DNA of 64,000 nt from Lepidostoma basale (GCA_022606425.2 JAHDVF020001332.1:124001-188000); one strand, 5' to 3'. Positions 11,941-25,700 are shown, counted from the stretch's first letter. A program made the numbers and translations. The notes: a model not told the origin generated them from the letters alone.

Positions 11941-13217
11941 CTGAAAAAGAAACGGTTTACTCTTAACTGAGATGCTGTATAAGTCTTTACGCAGAATAAA
12001 AATAACGAACGTGCAGAATAAAAAAATAATTAACACACATTATTTTTATTTACACCACTTGATTTTGTTATTTACCATACTTAATACAGGTTGTTTTTTA
12101 TATTGGTTTCGCTAAGCAGGGTACACTTCATCTAAGTAACAAAGGAGCGAAATCGATTGGTAACTTAATAAACAAAATGTGGTGTGTAATAATGTATACA
12201 TATAAATGTCTTCAATAAAATACATATGCAAGTATATATTTTATAACCATGGACCGCGACTACGATGGAAGGATGATCTGAACCGACGCGTAGGCAAAAC
12301 CTGGATGCAGTCTGCAAGAGACAGAGTGGTGTGAAAGCAAATGGATGAGGTATTTGTCCAGGAGCGAACTGGAATAGGCTGAAGAAGAAGAAGAAGATGC
12401 AAGTATGTTACTACAAGCATAAATTGTATATCCTAGTTCCTCGCAGCATTAATGTGGTTATTAATTCGCTATATACAGCTACAAATATCAAAAGAAATAA
12501 ATCTCTCGAAAAGGGTTTCAACTGCTTCCGTGCAGCAATTTAGATCACAAAATAGGTTATGGGCTTTGCTTTACCGTAGTTGTAGGATCTGTTGAGATTT
12601 AGTTCTCTCGGTTTTCCATTCGGATAAACATGTTACACAGGAGGCCTTCTAGACAGTTGAACTCCGACATTCCGGTGACAAACATAAAAAGGGTAATTAA
12701 CTGCATACGAGGTGTCCCAAATGATGAAGCAATATTCCAAATAACTGCATACCAATGTTTCATATAGTCAGCGAATCATCATCAGATTAGAAATCAATTT
12801 AGAATTACGCAAGACAAAATCTAGCATTTCGGCACGAGTGACGACCGTAGAAGGATGTGATTTGAATGTGAAGTTGTGCTCAACCTGACTCTCGGATCCT
12901 TGAGTTGATTGGCGCGCTGAATAACGCAAGGAGGTCTTCTTTCAACTGGCATATGTGATCGGCATAGCATTTACACTTGTTGAAAGTTAATTTCTTGGCA
13001 TTTTAAAAGCATGCATTTTTCATTCTGAAGGGGAACGGAATATATATTATATAATCCTCACTGGCTCTGAATAGCTTTAAATCAGCAGAAAAAAATATTA
13101 TTTGAATATATTTTTTTTCTTTCTTATCGGCGATACATCCCGGTGTAGGAATTGGCCTCCTCCTTAATAGTCTCCTCCAGGTCTTCCCAGTTTCCTCCAA
13201 TCGTTGGTCCTTATGTA
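11941..13217. other. Upstream region of the LPMO gene and spacer
   Basis: Only a LINE tail at 12240-12395 is recognisable. An AG acceptor lies directly before the LPMO start codon (11941-11950), so a non-coding first exon is probably further upstream, but I cannot place it. Confidence 0.45.
12240..12395 (+). mobile_element. LINE 3' tail
   Basis: A plus frame with small shifts reads RWKDDLNRRVGKTWMQSARD, then KQMDEVFVQERTGIG and a stop. This is the usual C-terminal end of RTE/CR1-type ORF2 in insects, followed by a GAA-rich tail (gaagaagaagaagaag). Confidence 0.75.
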
Positions 13218-14534
13218 GGGTAGACCGGGGCGAATCGGATCACTTTTTTTTTTAGAATATTTAAATCATACTACAGTATAATATATGAAACTTTTATTGA
13301 CAAAATAGTAATCAGTAACAATCTAGCTACGCAATAAACATTTTAAAACTTAAAATTTTCATTAATTTTCCAAAATATGGACTAAAAACTTGAAAGACAG
13401 AAATATCCGAATCGCCCCAATTATCGGGGCGAATAGGATCGTACATAACATGTATTACTAAATTAAAATTTTCTTAACAAATCATTACCAACATTTAGAT
13501 AATGAATAGTGAGATCAATATTAATAAGTAACACATAAATCATATATATATATATATATATACGGGCCTTTTTTACGGTTTCTAAAGTCTTGAAGAATTC
13601 GGACACTTTTTCCCTTTTCATGCCGTCAATTCTTGCTCTAAACAATCCTTCTGGTTTCCGAATAGTCAACTGCTTATTTCTTTACATAAAGCGATGGAAC
13701 CAGTCCTGACCAGCCATTCCTACTGCTCTGTTAAAATTTTGTTTAATTTTCTGACGTTCTGCGAATTCAAATGCATATTTACGAATCGCCTTGGGTGTAA
13801 TTCCGAAGCCATGACTCGCTAAGTGCAGTAAACGGCCTGCTAAAATCTTTTCAGCAGTCTCATCTAAGGCTGGCTGTCCACCAATCGTTTTAATGACACC
13901 TCCGGAGAAAGTAACTCTTCTTTGTAGACTCGTTTTTGGTAATTCGTAAATCTCAGCAGCCCGACGTAAGGTTAACTCTTTGGCCGAGACTTTATTTGCA
14001 GCTTCTCTCATTTCTTGGGGCCATTCTCCCGCATTAGCCTTTCTATTGTACGTGCGAACCATCTACAAGGAAATAAAAATGCATCATTATAAAACAAATC
14101 ATTTAAAAATAGTGATCCAATTCGCCCCCGATGACGCGATCCGAATAACCCCGTATTGAAGACTTGAAATAAATACTATTTTACACATTAACCAGTAATA
14201 TTTTGCTTAAAAACTAAAATGTTTTCTAAAATAGGCCCACTCCCAATCAATATAAGACATACAATTCAAAGTTTTAACACATATCCTTAGAATTACACAA
14301 AGAAATGGTAAGCACCTACCTTAGATGCGCAGCAAAATTGTAACACACACAAATACCAGACGCGCTGGCGCGCATTTTTGACACTGGTGTACAAGTCGAA
14401 TAGAAACCTTGCCAACGGCGGGAGGTGCGGGGTGTGAAAGGGTCGTAAGGCGCTAGTCGCTTGCGTTCCGCGTTAACGCGTTTTTCAAATATTACCAAAT
14501 TTCTTATTTTGATCCGATTCGCCTCGGTCTACCC
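13218..14534. mobile_element. pogo/Tigger-like DNA transposon, 1317 bp, with TIRs and TA target duplication
   Basis: The left end gggtagaccggggcgaatcg and the right end cgattcgcctcggtctaccc are inverted copies with one mismatch over about 26 bp. Both are flanked by TA (13216-13217 and 14535-14536), the target used by Tc1/mariner/pogo elements. Copies of the gcgaatcgga-type motif also lie inside at 13405-13441 and 14113-14150, suggesting subterminal transposase-binding sites. The only coding content is an N-terminal DNA-binding region (see the pseudogene); no DDE domain is present, so this copy is non-autonomous. Confidence 0.9.
13463..14062 (-). pseudogene. Truncated pogo/Tigger transposase (HTH domains only)
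   Basis: The start codon at 14062 is preceded by a good acceptor (tttccttgtag), so the native gene has a 5'-UTR intron. The product begins MVRTYNRKANAGEWPQEMRE and shows a psq-type HTH (LTLRRAAEIYELPKTSLQRRV), then a CENP-B/Tc5-type HTH ending AGQDWFHRFM. A single in-frame TAA at 13682-13684 interrupts it. The same frame then continues with TIRKPEGLFRARIDGM, the usual next motif of this family. It ends in an AT microsatellite (13541-13562). The DDE catalytic domain is absent. Confidence 0.85.
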
Positions 14535-14536
14535 TA

Positions 14537-17500
14537 TATGCCTATTATAGGTCATTGTTCATTGGGGAGTCCGAGTTCCGAGGCGTTTGAGTTGGTGTTC
14601 GTGTAATGGCCCTAAGTAGGAGTCCCAGGAGATTTCCAAAGTATAATTAAACATACCTAATAGTATTGCGGCGGTAAAACAACACTGAAGATTGCGCGAG
14701 AGGCAGTTGTTTTTCCACTAAAATGCCCACACGACCCACGTACTCGTAACAATATTAAGAATTATTGGCTCCAGGATTCCCTGCGAGATGTACAGAGGAG
14801 AGGAATGGAGACCCGAGGGTCAATGCTCCGCCTGTATATTGTCAAAACACATCCGACGGCCCCATACTCCGCAGCGAGGCAGGTACGAATAAATTACAAC
14901 AACCACTATTATCGAGACGCGCTCATTAATATGCATGGCTCTCTGCGAACCAAATCTACTGTATGTGCTAGTACATCGGCCATTAAGTTACCGAGAAGTG
15001 GTGCGGATAGAACAACATCGGATGATTCACGCGGTTGGGAAGGAATATTTTGTATCTGCCCACATATCCGATATATAATACCTTGATAGCTTTGAGTATC
15101 GATTGCTGACATGAGAGGAGGTACCTAAAGTGTGAGCGTTATAAACACACGGAGAAATTAATGAATAAAGGAACACATAATTAATACTAAGTCTACATTC
15201 TACAAGTAATTTAGTTATAGGAATGTCACATTCATTCGCATAAAATGTAATAAAACTCCTAGAAGACAGATGTTTTCATTCATATTAATTGTTTAATATG
15301 GAGTGCTACGTCATTGTTCAAGAAACAATGTATAAAATCAGGTACACGTTAACTGAATGTTTAATGGTGAAGCACAAAGTCGAGGTAGACTGAGGAAGCA
15401 AACACATTTGCGGCGCCCGAGGATTGGGAGAAATCTAAATACGAGTAGAACAGTGCGGCGGTCCATCCTTTCTGCGTACCTTTTCGGGGAAACTTACTCG
15501 TCAATATTATGATTGCCCCCAACCAGCACCGAGTCGCACATCGCAAGACCCTTTGTATGACGTCCCTCGCTTCCTGGTTCTGGGCGAGCGGGAACTAAAC
15601 AAATGTCAAGGCGCCATGCCAGAGAGCGGATTCCCTTGAACTTCATCGCATAAGGTATTGCTGACGGAGAGCCGCAGCCGTCTCAAGTGATGAAGGGCGC
15701 AATCCCCGGCCATTCTATAATAATTATACTTCTGAGACCCCCGCCCCGTAGTGAAGACATTAATGTAAGAATACACTAAAATCGGTGTATTCTTACATTA
15801 GATACACGGATTCATGATATTTGCATGCAACGAGAAATGTAATTATAACCATAACGATTAGTGGGAAGGAATGTTAAGCTTAAAAATTAGATTGCCCGCG
15901 TTTACAATAGATAAATAGATTTATTATTATAAACTGCAACAAAAAAACGGAAGGAAAGAGTTAAGAAGCGCCTGTTGTCCTCTTGGTACTAGGGAGGGTC
16001 ATTTATTGATTCGCCAGGTCCCAAATGATTGTGGGAAGAGGTTAAAATCATTGCTGTAAACCATAACAACAATTTTAATGCTCGGAGGAAATTATTGATG
16101 GTTGTGGCTTTTATTTGGTAAAACTCCATTATAAAATATACAATGAAAACGCGATTGCGTTATTGGTTTAACAGTGAGCGATAGGGGGGAAGGAAGGTAC
16201 AAAGGCGAGTACAATGTGGCTTGTTTTGATACAGAGCGTGTTAACCCGTCCGGTAGTGAGTGTTTTTGAACTCAACAAAATAATAAGAATTCAATGCCAA
16301 CTCATAGAATACAAAATTACACTGCATTATTACTCAGGAACTACTTTAAAAAAATCAATATTAAGCGATTTAGACGGAATAAATTTTTTTTTTCATATAC
16401 CTATAGTCAACCATCGGTCTGTAAATAGGCGGAGCGCACGGCATTTGCTTCTAAAATACTCGGTAATTAGAAAATAACTACTTTATCGAAATTAGGAAAA
16501 GGAATTATTTTGAACGGCGGTGGCGCATGTTTGTGTTTATGTTTCAGAATTCCAGTAACAACACAAATTTTCCAGACAAATTGGAACTTCCAGACACCAT
16601 CAGCCGAGACACCAGATGGGTGAATTGAGAAACGGAGGTGCGTTAGCACGCCTACTAAACCTCTCTCTCTATAATAGCAACAATGCTCCTCCGTCGGGGT
16701 GAAGGCGTTCCTGGCCCGTTTCGATTGTATACCTACTCAGTCAGCGCATGTTTACTCAGAGCCGCAAAAATATGCACATTCGGCATATACGTATGAATTA
16801 TCTGAAATTTGACACAAAGGTATTAATGGGCCATTGAACTGGAGTAAAACATCTACAGATGCAGGCGTAACGCGGGAGGGGGGGAGGTCGTTGTGGCCGC
16901 TCTTTCGGCAAGTCATCGGAAAATCTGTAGAACCGCGGCAGACCTTAATATTTGATAAAATCGTCTAATTACCGGAGCCAGTTATTGAATTACATCCTTT
17001 GTACTTGTGTTTATTGAATATTTCATTCTCTCCGATTGAAATATATTCACCTCCTATGTTACATGCAGCACATTCGCCTACTAAAGATACAAGGGAAAAT
17101 AAAACCGACGATAATTTATAGAAGAGTAGATGCTCTGAACGCGGAGAAACCAAATATTGGTAGACCATCATACACTTACCATACATACTACACGCAGGGT
17201 TTTCGTGCACCTCAACATGCCAAAAAAGTAATTCCCTAACTCATCGCCACTGAAGAGCTATACCTACTGCCATATTACCTACCTAACAGCCCTGACTATG
17301 GCTGAATTTCTCAATATAACGAGCTTAAGGGGGATAGCCACTGTGATTGTCTGAATTTGTTGTTGTTTTAATTTAAAGTAAATGACTGAATTACAGTCAT
17401 AGAGTGAGAGAGAGAGAGTAGGTAGACCGATTGTCCTTGCGGCGACCGCGACGCTAACCAGATGAAAGCCGCTGAGAATTTCAAAGGTTAATAAATAAAT

Positions 17501-20095
17501 AAATTAAATCAAGGACACCACCGGAGATAAAGAGGAAGAACCATCGTATGGTCCAGGACTCGATAGTTTGATGTAAGTATAAATACTCGTATTTTAGAAG
17601 ATACATGATTTTATACTAGTAGTAAGAAAAATAAACTATAAACTCTAAACGCGTTTATCTCAAAACTTTTTTTAAACTGGTCGCATCGATAACTCAAGCA
17701 ATTATCAACCGATTTTCAACTTTTTTTTTTGTTTTATTCGTCTTTGCAATGGCTATCGTTGGCTATTTGGAACATTTTGATTTTTACTATTTTTTACGAC
17801 TGCTAAAATACAAAAAAACAAAATTTTAAATTTCGATCATTCGCTATTTTGTGAAAAATCAAAATAAATAAAAAAATCGGATTCGCTCAACGATAACTAC
17901 ATTCATAAAGATTATAATGAACTTTGGTTTTATTTTTTCAAAGAACCCCTTTTCGAGAAATCGATGCGACCGTGAATTTTTAAGACCCTACAGCAACGCT
18001 GATAACTTTGTTACTATTAAATATTTTTAAATAAAAATTTATATAAACTATATTGAATGTACACTTAATAAAATAAAAATACCGCGATCCCCATATTCCT
18101 TAATTGAAAATCTCTTGTTTTTTCAGCCGTTACAGTGGCGATCCCCCTTGAAATTAAATATCTACTCCCTGGGTATCGGCATTAGTCGGGCTAATAAAAA
18201 GTAGCGGCGATTACTTATTAATTTTGGTTTGTTTTTTGTTGAATTTCGTTGAGGGCTCGCGAGGAATTCGTTCGCGTCGCAACTAAACGTAAAAAAACAT
18301 GGAAAATTCAAAACGGGTCCTTAACATGGGTGTGGGGTCGCGCGAGCCCGTCCTTGCCCGCCTGGCAAACAACAAATCATAAAACAATCGCGCCTGTGTG
18401 TTTAGTTAGTGTTGTTATACCACCATTAGTATTTAGCTCACAGGAAAATAAATCCAAAACTATTTACGAAATAAACAAAATTTGATTATAGTAAAAAAAA
18501 CTAAATCAATGAACGTGGATAAAAACGAAAAACAGTAATTGAGATGGAAAACATTGTATTTTAAAATCCATCAGTAATAAATATACTTACACTTTGATTA
18601 TGAAATTGTCCCTAGCAGCATCTTACTATTACAATGCTAACCACGATGTAATATTTTGAGAAAGAAAAATAGAATTACTAACGAAACTAATAGAAGTAAT
18701 GCGGTTTAAGCACTCGAAACATCGCAACTGGCCGATGGCGGCATGCATCTAGCTGACATGGCACCGAGGTGACGTTATCTTGTCGAGCAAATGACTCTCG
18801 TTGTATCCAACTACCTCTTAATGGGAGATCTAATTACGGCACTCGCTCAGATTCCGACTGCCCTTGGAAGCTATTGCCCCAAAACGCAGGTCCAAACAAC
18901 GTGGACTGTTGCCATCGCCAGGCGAACTATTATTTACCTCGCAGACTCTGGACTACGTAACTATTGGACGAGTAGCCACCTCCACCGGCACCGCGGGCTG
19001 GCTGCGTGTTTCTACGAATGCATGTCCGTATGTTTGTTTCTTGGATAAATGTCTGCAATTAATTAAGTCGCCCCATAGATCCAACAGGTTTGTATAATTT
19101 GAATATTTAGCGGTCAGTAACTATTTTTTTTAATTTTGTATAAACATAAGCTTCAGAACGAGAGTTCAACGAACACGTCCGCACATCCATCCTCCCTGTC
19201 TAGATCGCGCCTCGTTAAATTCCATTATAATATAATCCTTTAATCTGCTATTGGACACGATTTATCGTTGTGGACATAATAAGTTGAATAACATTTTATG
19301 GAAGCGACGCGTCTCACCTAGCAAGGACATTATCAAATATTGTTTTTTGTTTAACTCTCCTGAATCATTTCACAAATCCTCCTAGAAGTGACCAGTGTCA
19401 CTTTACTCTACATTCGTAAGGACTCCGCTCCGCGTGGGGACCAGTCAAACGGTCTGCCGAATCTCGTTTCCACCCATGAGCTGCGGCGCCGGCGTCTAAA
19501 TCTCTTCTCTCTCTCTAAAACTCCATATTACGTACGATTTATTATTTATGAAAACATGTTTCACCTAGCTAAAACATTGTTAGATGTGGCGAGAATTAAA
19601 CGCGTATCCGTTTAAATGTAGTCGAAATTTCTCAAATGAATGTTAAGAATGTTATAGATATGATTATAGAACACAGAGTACCTAATTATATTAATTGCCA
19701 TCATATTATACTTATCGTGTGTTCAATTATAATATCAGCGTGCGTTGTGTTTACTAATAGACTGGATGTCTATGGTAAACAACTAAATGTACAATAGGTA
19801 CTATACTAAACATTAACATACAGGTATTGTGTGCCAGCGGACTCCCTCCCGGCCGCGCCTGCGCCTGCGCCTGTCCGGTGTCTCCACGGACGACAATATA
19901 ATAAATGTGACAGCCTCTCCGAAAAATCTTTTTCGGCAACTTGTATTGTTTTTTATTTGGCTTGAGAAATATTTGAACGTCGAAAAGCCGGTCCTTCTGC
20001 GCTGATGTTTATTTATGTGCCGAATACGTGTGTGTGTGTGCCTACATCGAACATTATGTTGTGGAATAAATAGTCATCTTTTCAATATTCGCTAT
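14537..20095. other. 5.5 kb without a supported gene
   Basis: The open frames here are short and resemble nothing known. Recognisable items are a copy of the dispersed repeat at 15255-15335, a perfect hairpin at 15761-15800, a GA run near 17404, and a 12-bp inverted pair (ggtcgcatcgat near 17678 and atcgatgcgacc near 17962) bounding an AT-rich 300-bp block. Fragments of the dispersed repeat also occur near 19300 and 19555. Confidence 0.5.
15761..15800. repeat. Perfect 16-bp inverted repeat with 8-nt loop
   Basis: taatgtaagaatacac (15761-15776) and gtgtattcttacatta (15785-15800) are exact reverse complements around the loop taaaatcg. It could be a short hairpin transposon relic; it is too short for a typical pre-miRNA. 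Confidence 0.9.
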
Positions 20096-20097
20096 CA

Positions 20098-20312
20098 CTT
20101 TGTGTTGTGAATTGTCATTTGAATAACTTTTTGAAAACATTGTATTTTCACAACCCTTTTTTTCACTTTTCACAAACATCTTTCGGGACACAAACACCCT
20201 TTCTCAGTGTAGAAATTTTTACTCTGTGGAAGGGCGTATGTGTCCCGAAACATGTTTGTGAAAAGTGAAAAAACGATGTTTTCAAAAAGTTATTCAAATA
20301 ATCAACAATTAT
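20098..20312. mobile_element. Palindromic MITE (hairpin element)
   Basis: The left arm atttgaataactttttgaaa (~20116-20137) and its inverted copy tttcaaaaagttattcaaat (~20280-20299) frame the element. Inner arms cacttttcacaaaca and tgtttgtgaaaagtg, and the flanks of cgggacaca, also pair, so most of the element folds on itself. A diverged left half recurs at 21375-21500. Confidence 0.85.
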
Positions 20313-20689
20313 AATTGCGGTACTTTCTGTGCTGTGCCCCGCGCCTCGGGTGTACGAGTATACTGCAATCCAGCTCATGACACGCTTCTGCTTCTGTAAT
20401 ACGTTTAACTATTATATTTATATGCTTGGCACGAGGGCAGCGTCTTGCCGTCGTCTTTACGCAGAAAAGGGAATAATAGATAAATAAGCTATTGGAAAGA
20501 GACCAAGAACATTCCACGGAGAGGTTGTGGAGGCACCACGAGACACGAACTTATCCAAGATCCCAAATATTCGACATACTGTAGTAACTACACACTATAA
20601 TTGTTTGTTTGAAGGAAATTAAAATTGTCTCAATTACTTGTGAGACACGTCACGTCAGGCGTCATATTTTGGTCGACCGCAAGATGACG

Positions 20690-21365
20690 GCCGGGGGCAT
20701 CCTTCACGTGTGTCGTGTATCTCCACAATCGGTACAACTCTATCAACGTGCAACCTGTAGCCCTGTAGGGCCCAGCACCGCATGCACCCTCAGTTGGAGA
20801 GAAACCGCTATTCGATATTCGACAACACCCTGGTAAGAAGTCGGCTGGAATATAGTTCCGTTATTTGGTCACCGCCTGGGATCCGATATTCTCTGATGGT
20901 GGAGCGAGTGCAGAAAATTTCTGCGCTTTCTTTACCTCAGGGAGCGCGGTTATTACGCGAGAGAAGGAGGAACATTCACTTGGGAGTTCACTTCTTTCAG
21001 CTGGTTGGCGGCCGTATACAGAACTCGGATGTCCTGAGTGATGTAGGTCTATTTGTCCCTGATAATTACCTTCGTCAAAGACAGCACAGATTGTTTTATT
21101 TGCCACGCTGCAGAACCAACCTGCCAATGGTTATGCCTGTGGGTAGGGCAATCTTATTGCTTAATCGGATCGCCTCGGAGGTCGACATATTTCGTGATAG
21201 TGTGAGTTGCCTCAGGGATGCAATATCAATGTTATGATTATTTATAATTCTTAAACTTTTTTATTTATTTATATGTTTTTATGCTTCTCTTTTAAATTCT
21301 TATAATGTAATTGCAAACGATCTGGAAATATTTCTGTAATGTTTGTAATTTTTATTAAAATAAAT
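20690..21365 (+). mobile_element. Jockey-like LINE 3' end
   Basis: The frame 20782-21237 reads YDNTLVRSRLEYSSVIWSP-like RT C-terminus (seen as FDNTLVRSRLEYSSVIWSPP), then ALSLPQGARLL, FFQLVGGRIQNSDVL and a stop at the end of ORF2. A ~130-bp 3' UTR ends in an A-rich tail (attaaaataaatgaaaaatg). The 5' part is missing. Fragments of the same family are at 3165 and 35560. Confidence 0.85.
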
Positions 21366-21374
21366 GAAAAATGA

Positions 21375-21500
21375 AACACTTCGTGTTGTGGATTCACATT
21401 TGAATCACTTTTGAAGAACATTTTATTTTCAAGACACATTTTTTTGCACTTTTCCCAAACGTGCGTCGGACTGTACAGTCGTTCCTCGGTGTGATTTTTT
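21375..21500. repeat. Diverged half copy of the 20.1-kb hairpin MITE
   Basis: gttgtggattcacatttgaa, then tcactttt, ttcaagacacattttttt and gcacttttcccaaac follow the order of the left arm at 20098-20195 with many substitutions. No matching right arm is seen. Confidence 0.6.
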
Positions 21501-22139
21501 AATTTTATTTTTACCTTTATAAGTTATTTAACTTATTACTTTTTAATTTGGAAGGTGAAATTATTGTACATTACTCTATTATCCACTTAATTTGTGGTAG
21601 ATTTGCATCGCGAGCGCGTAATACAACTCGCGCGATTATGTATGGCACGGACCCATCTCCCCTTTATCGGGAATTAAGCGATTGATTCCTTATGATGAAA
21701 CATTATGAACGTCTAATTATAAAAGAATATTCTTATTTGGTATTTCCCCCGTCTGATTCACCTGAAGAGCGCTTTCTTATTTTAGTGCCACACCGCATCT
21801 GCTGTTTGTGGTTGGTAAACTATTCGTGGTAAAACTCCTTAGCAATATTAGCACCAGGTCCATTCTTTACTTTAGTGTGAACCGGATTCAATTTATAATA
21901 TTACGAGATGACGAATTCATTCGAAATATTTCCCACTCCTCTCACGCGAGTAATATCATCCATGTCTAAGTAATAATTAATTATGATCTATTATTGACTG
22001 CTTGATAATCTGTCTCCTTTTGCGCCTATATACACCTATATACCATACAAGCATAACTTGTCGTGTCAGTTCTCGAGTTCTCAGTCGATCTACATCGTGC
22101 GACATCTTCTTGTGGTGTGAATTAAAGAAATAACCAATA

Positions 22140-22440
22140 GACGTCAATGCTGGACGGTAGTCAATGGGGTACCAGAAACAATGAGGAACTGCACACATGT
22201 AACTACTCAGATTGAGATGGGCCGGTGGGTGTACAGAAGATGCCAGACTCAAGCCTGCCTAAAATAATCCCAGGTGGAAATAGAAGACCCAGGCTGAGAT
22301 GAGAGGATGAGGTCAGAAGGGATGCGGCGTACCTCCAGGTGGCGAAATGGAAGACGGCGGCTGAGGACAGTCGGACTTGGAGGCAAATGCTATGGGAGAC
22401 CAAGGTTCGATTTAGGCTGTAGCGCCATCGGATAGAGAGA
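22140..22440 (+). mobile_element. LINE 3' fragment
   Basis: A shifted plus frame reads NRRPRLRWEDEVRRDAAYLQ (with one stop within), then VAKWKTAAEDSRTWRQMLWE. This is the RPRxRWxD...W C-terminal pattern of insect RTE/CR1-like ORF2. Confidence 0.7.
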
Positions 22441-22621
22441 GAAGGGTTAAACAGTTAAAGCAAGCGATGAAATGGATTTTAAATTGTGCTAGACTTGTTC
22501 AGTCATGTTTGTACCTGGCAAAATGAAGACATTTATAAAAAATACTTTTCACATCTACATAACTCTATTGTCTTATACAGAAAATTAACCATTATACTAC
22601 AAAAATGATAATTTTCAATTA

Positions 22622-22797
22622 ACATTTGAATGGTTGCAGTAAAATAGGCACTTAATACCAAAAAAAAAAAAATTTAAAACTAAGTACTCAGTTTTGTTCT
22701 ATATGACATATACGAGTATTGTAGAACGAAACGGCATACTTAGTTTTTTTTTTTGGTACTTAGTGCCTATTTTACTGCAACCATTCAATGTGTGTGA
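22622..22797. mobile_element. Palindromic MITE-like element
   Basis: tgaatggttgcagtaaaata, then ggcacttaatacc, on the left is mirrored by ggtacttagtgcc, then tattttactgcaaccattca, on the right, with poly(A)/poly(T) runs just inside. Arms are about 38 bp with two or three mismatches. Confidence 0.85.
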
Positions 22798-22799
22798 CA

Positions 22800-25700
22800 C
22801 AGTTTTGATGTTATGTTTCCTAATCATCTTTAAACATAATATTATATTTGTTTTACGAAGTGCTAGCAACGATGACCATTATCCAACAATAAAAGTCGAA
22901 ACAGCGAGAAATAAGATGCAAATCCAAATATTTTAGAGGCAGACACGTGCAAATGGAGTCGAGTCTTTTCATCACTAATATAAATGGATGAAAACATCCG
23001 TTTGCTTCTATGCTCGTTCCTCTTCTTCTTCTTCTTTTGGTAGATCTGACGATCTGTGACACAGAAAACATATCTCGTCGGATGATGAGATCCAGATGAG
23101 ATTCTATGCTCGTTCTGGTTTTTATATCATTTTATTTTTATTGTAATTCTAAACTACAACACCTGGCTTTTCCGACTTTCTGCCACTAAACACGTAACTC
23201 GTACTCGTATTGCCACTATTATTTCATGAAACAACCATTTCATGATAAATAGTCTTTGCATCAACAGTACAGATAAGTAACAGTACTAAACATAAGGCAG
23301 GCGCGTTACACAATAGTCTCAGAGTGCCTCAATCCTAACGTGAACCTATGTACCGGTATATTACAGTGATTACTTTTTAATTAAGAATTTCCAAACATCG
23401 AAAACGATGTGTGACATCATTCATTGTGCAGATTAGAGTATAATGCAAATGTGATAACCTTGAAAACAAATAAAAACTATACAGGCCAAATTTTGAAATA
23501 ACCCTTTAATGAAACCCAAATTTCTAATACGTATTTTATTGCATTACATATTTAATGAATAGGTATACTGTATACTCGTATGATGTAAAGGACGTATAAA
23601 ATTTATTTACACTTTAGTATGAGGCACTTCATTATTTGTAGTGCGACATTTTTTGTAACTTATCTATATTTCTTTAGTTTTATTTTAGTTATCAACCGAT
23701 TTCGTTATGGGAGCAAAACAATTTCCCTTAACAAAGAGCCGGTGGAAGTGACGGGGCGGCGGTAACAAGCAAACATAGAAGAGTGGTGTAAAAACAACAA
23801 ATAGTATAGGTATTGTACAAGTGTTTTCGTTTGTCATATTTACTAAAACAATTAACAACAATTAGGTTGTGATGACCACGGGCGGAATGTCCAATGCTTG
23901 ATTCATTTTAAAACAATATTTATAAAAGTAACAAGTCTTCAAGCATGTTCCAATTAAAATTGTGTTATCGTTAACATGAAATTCATCAATCAACTGAATG
24001 TTGTAAGTTTACTTAGTTTACATGTCATTTTAAATGCATGGAGAAACAACTGACCTTGTTGTGACGGGAAGAAGCGCTAATTTCCACCGGGCCAGGGGAG
24101 TGACGGAAGGAAGTACGGCCTAAAGAGACGCGCGAGTGGAGTGGAGTGGAGTGGAGTAGAGTGACTCTCTGGTGCTCGCTTCTCTGACTGCGCGCGTTAA
24201 CTGAAAGGTTTCGCCGAATATGTGATACCAGTCCAATTCGTCCTGAGAACAGTGCCTGAAGTGGGGATGTAGGAAACGCCGATTGTTTCATTCCAACCAC
24301 CGCGGGTGTTGCGTAAGAAATATAAATTACAAAATTGGATGTTTCTGTGCCCTTTACTGAAAAGATTATTAAAATTATTTCTTATAAGAAATTAAATATG
24401 CGTTACGCAGACAATCAAGAGTTCGGAGAATCTAATTCGATATCGGAACTATATGAAGGAGCGTGTGTTTGTTCATTGATTAGTGTTGTGTCATGGTGTG
24501 TTTGATAATGTCTAGCTATTCATGTAGGTTAAGGGTTAAGCCTTTATTTCGAGTATATTTCCTGTGTATAAGTGTTTGGTAAATAGTGAATCTGTTTTAT
24601 TTAGTCTGAAACACCGCGTGTGTTTAAAATCGTGTATTGAAAGATTCTCGAAATGGAATACTTAAAACCATTATGAATACATTTTGAATTTCATTAACAT
24701 TATAAAAATGTCAACTTTCTAAATGATTGTTCTTACAAGTTCTTACTTGTTTTATGATGATGTATACTTATAATGCCAAATAATATTATTATATAGTATT
24801 TGTTTAATGTAAGGATTGTAGGCATAAGTAGTCACACAAAAACTTTAATTAGTTTCAGGTAATACTTTCCAATATTTAGGGGTTTCATCTCTTAATTCCT
24901 GTTAACAATGTATTAAACCACATTACTCACCTTATTCTGCTCCATTAACCGACTATATGAACAACAACATGTATGATTGTCGCTACATTTGATAATGCTT
25001 TAGCAAGGCGAAACATATAATTCCCATAAAATAAACTAGAAGTGCTCTAGCAAAACGAAACATGTCACTCTAATAAAATAAAATAAAACCCATATAAACC
25101 GGTCACCATCATCAAATAATATGGAGTTTTACATCACTGTTCATACTCGTATTACGTAGGTAGTTGATATAGATACAATTTCTATCAGTCGAATTTTAAT
25201 TTGGTTTATCAAGCGCCAGAAAGCGAATTGAATGAATTTGGTCATTTACATTTCAACAACTGGCAGAACTCGCAGAACCACGTCCTCCCGGCGAGACGGC
25301 ACCTCACCTCCGCACACCACTCGCTGCGCATCCTTAATGGTGCACCGTTAATCGTACTATTATAGCACTTCACTTACACTTCGGGCAATTACAGATATAC
25401 ACGTAACATTACTCTCGGTGGCCGGGCACGAGGGGGAGGAGCGGACAACGAGGGGGTCGACCAAGGAGACGTTTTATAACCTTCTTTTTTAAATGTATTT
25501 TATATTTATGTAATATTTAATTAATAAACTTTCCCACGGTGGAATTCCAGTATTAACGCAGTTGTAGTGTAAACAAAGAAGTTCGCTAATTCTACCGCGT
25601 TCATTGAACTTCATAAATCACAAGCGAGGCACAACACTCAAAACCAGAGCCGTTGGTAGTGACTATATCTACCTGCGGTGACTCATTCCGGCGGATCTTT

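Noticed and set aside
15761..15800. microRNA precursor
   Set aside because: A 16-bp stem with an 8-nt loop is too short for a typical animal pre-miRNA; reported only as an inverted repeat.
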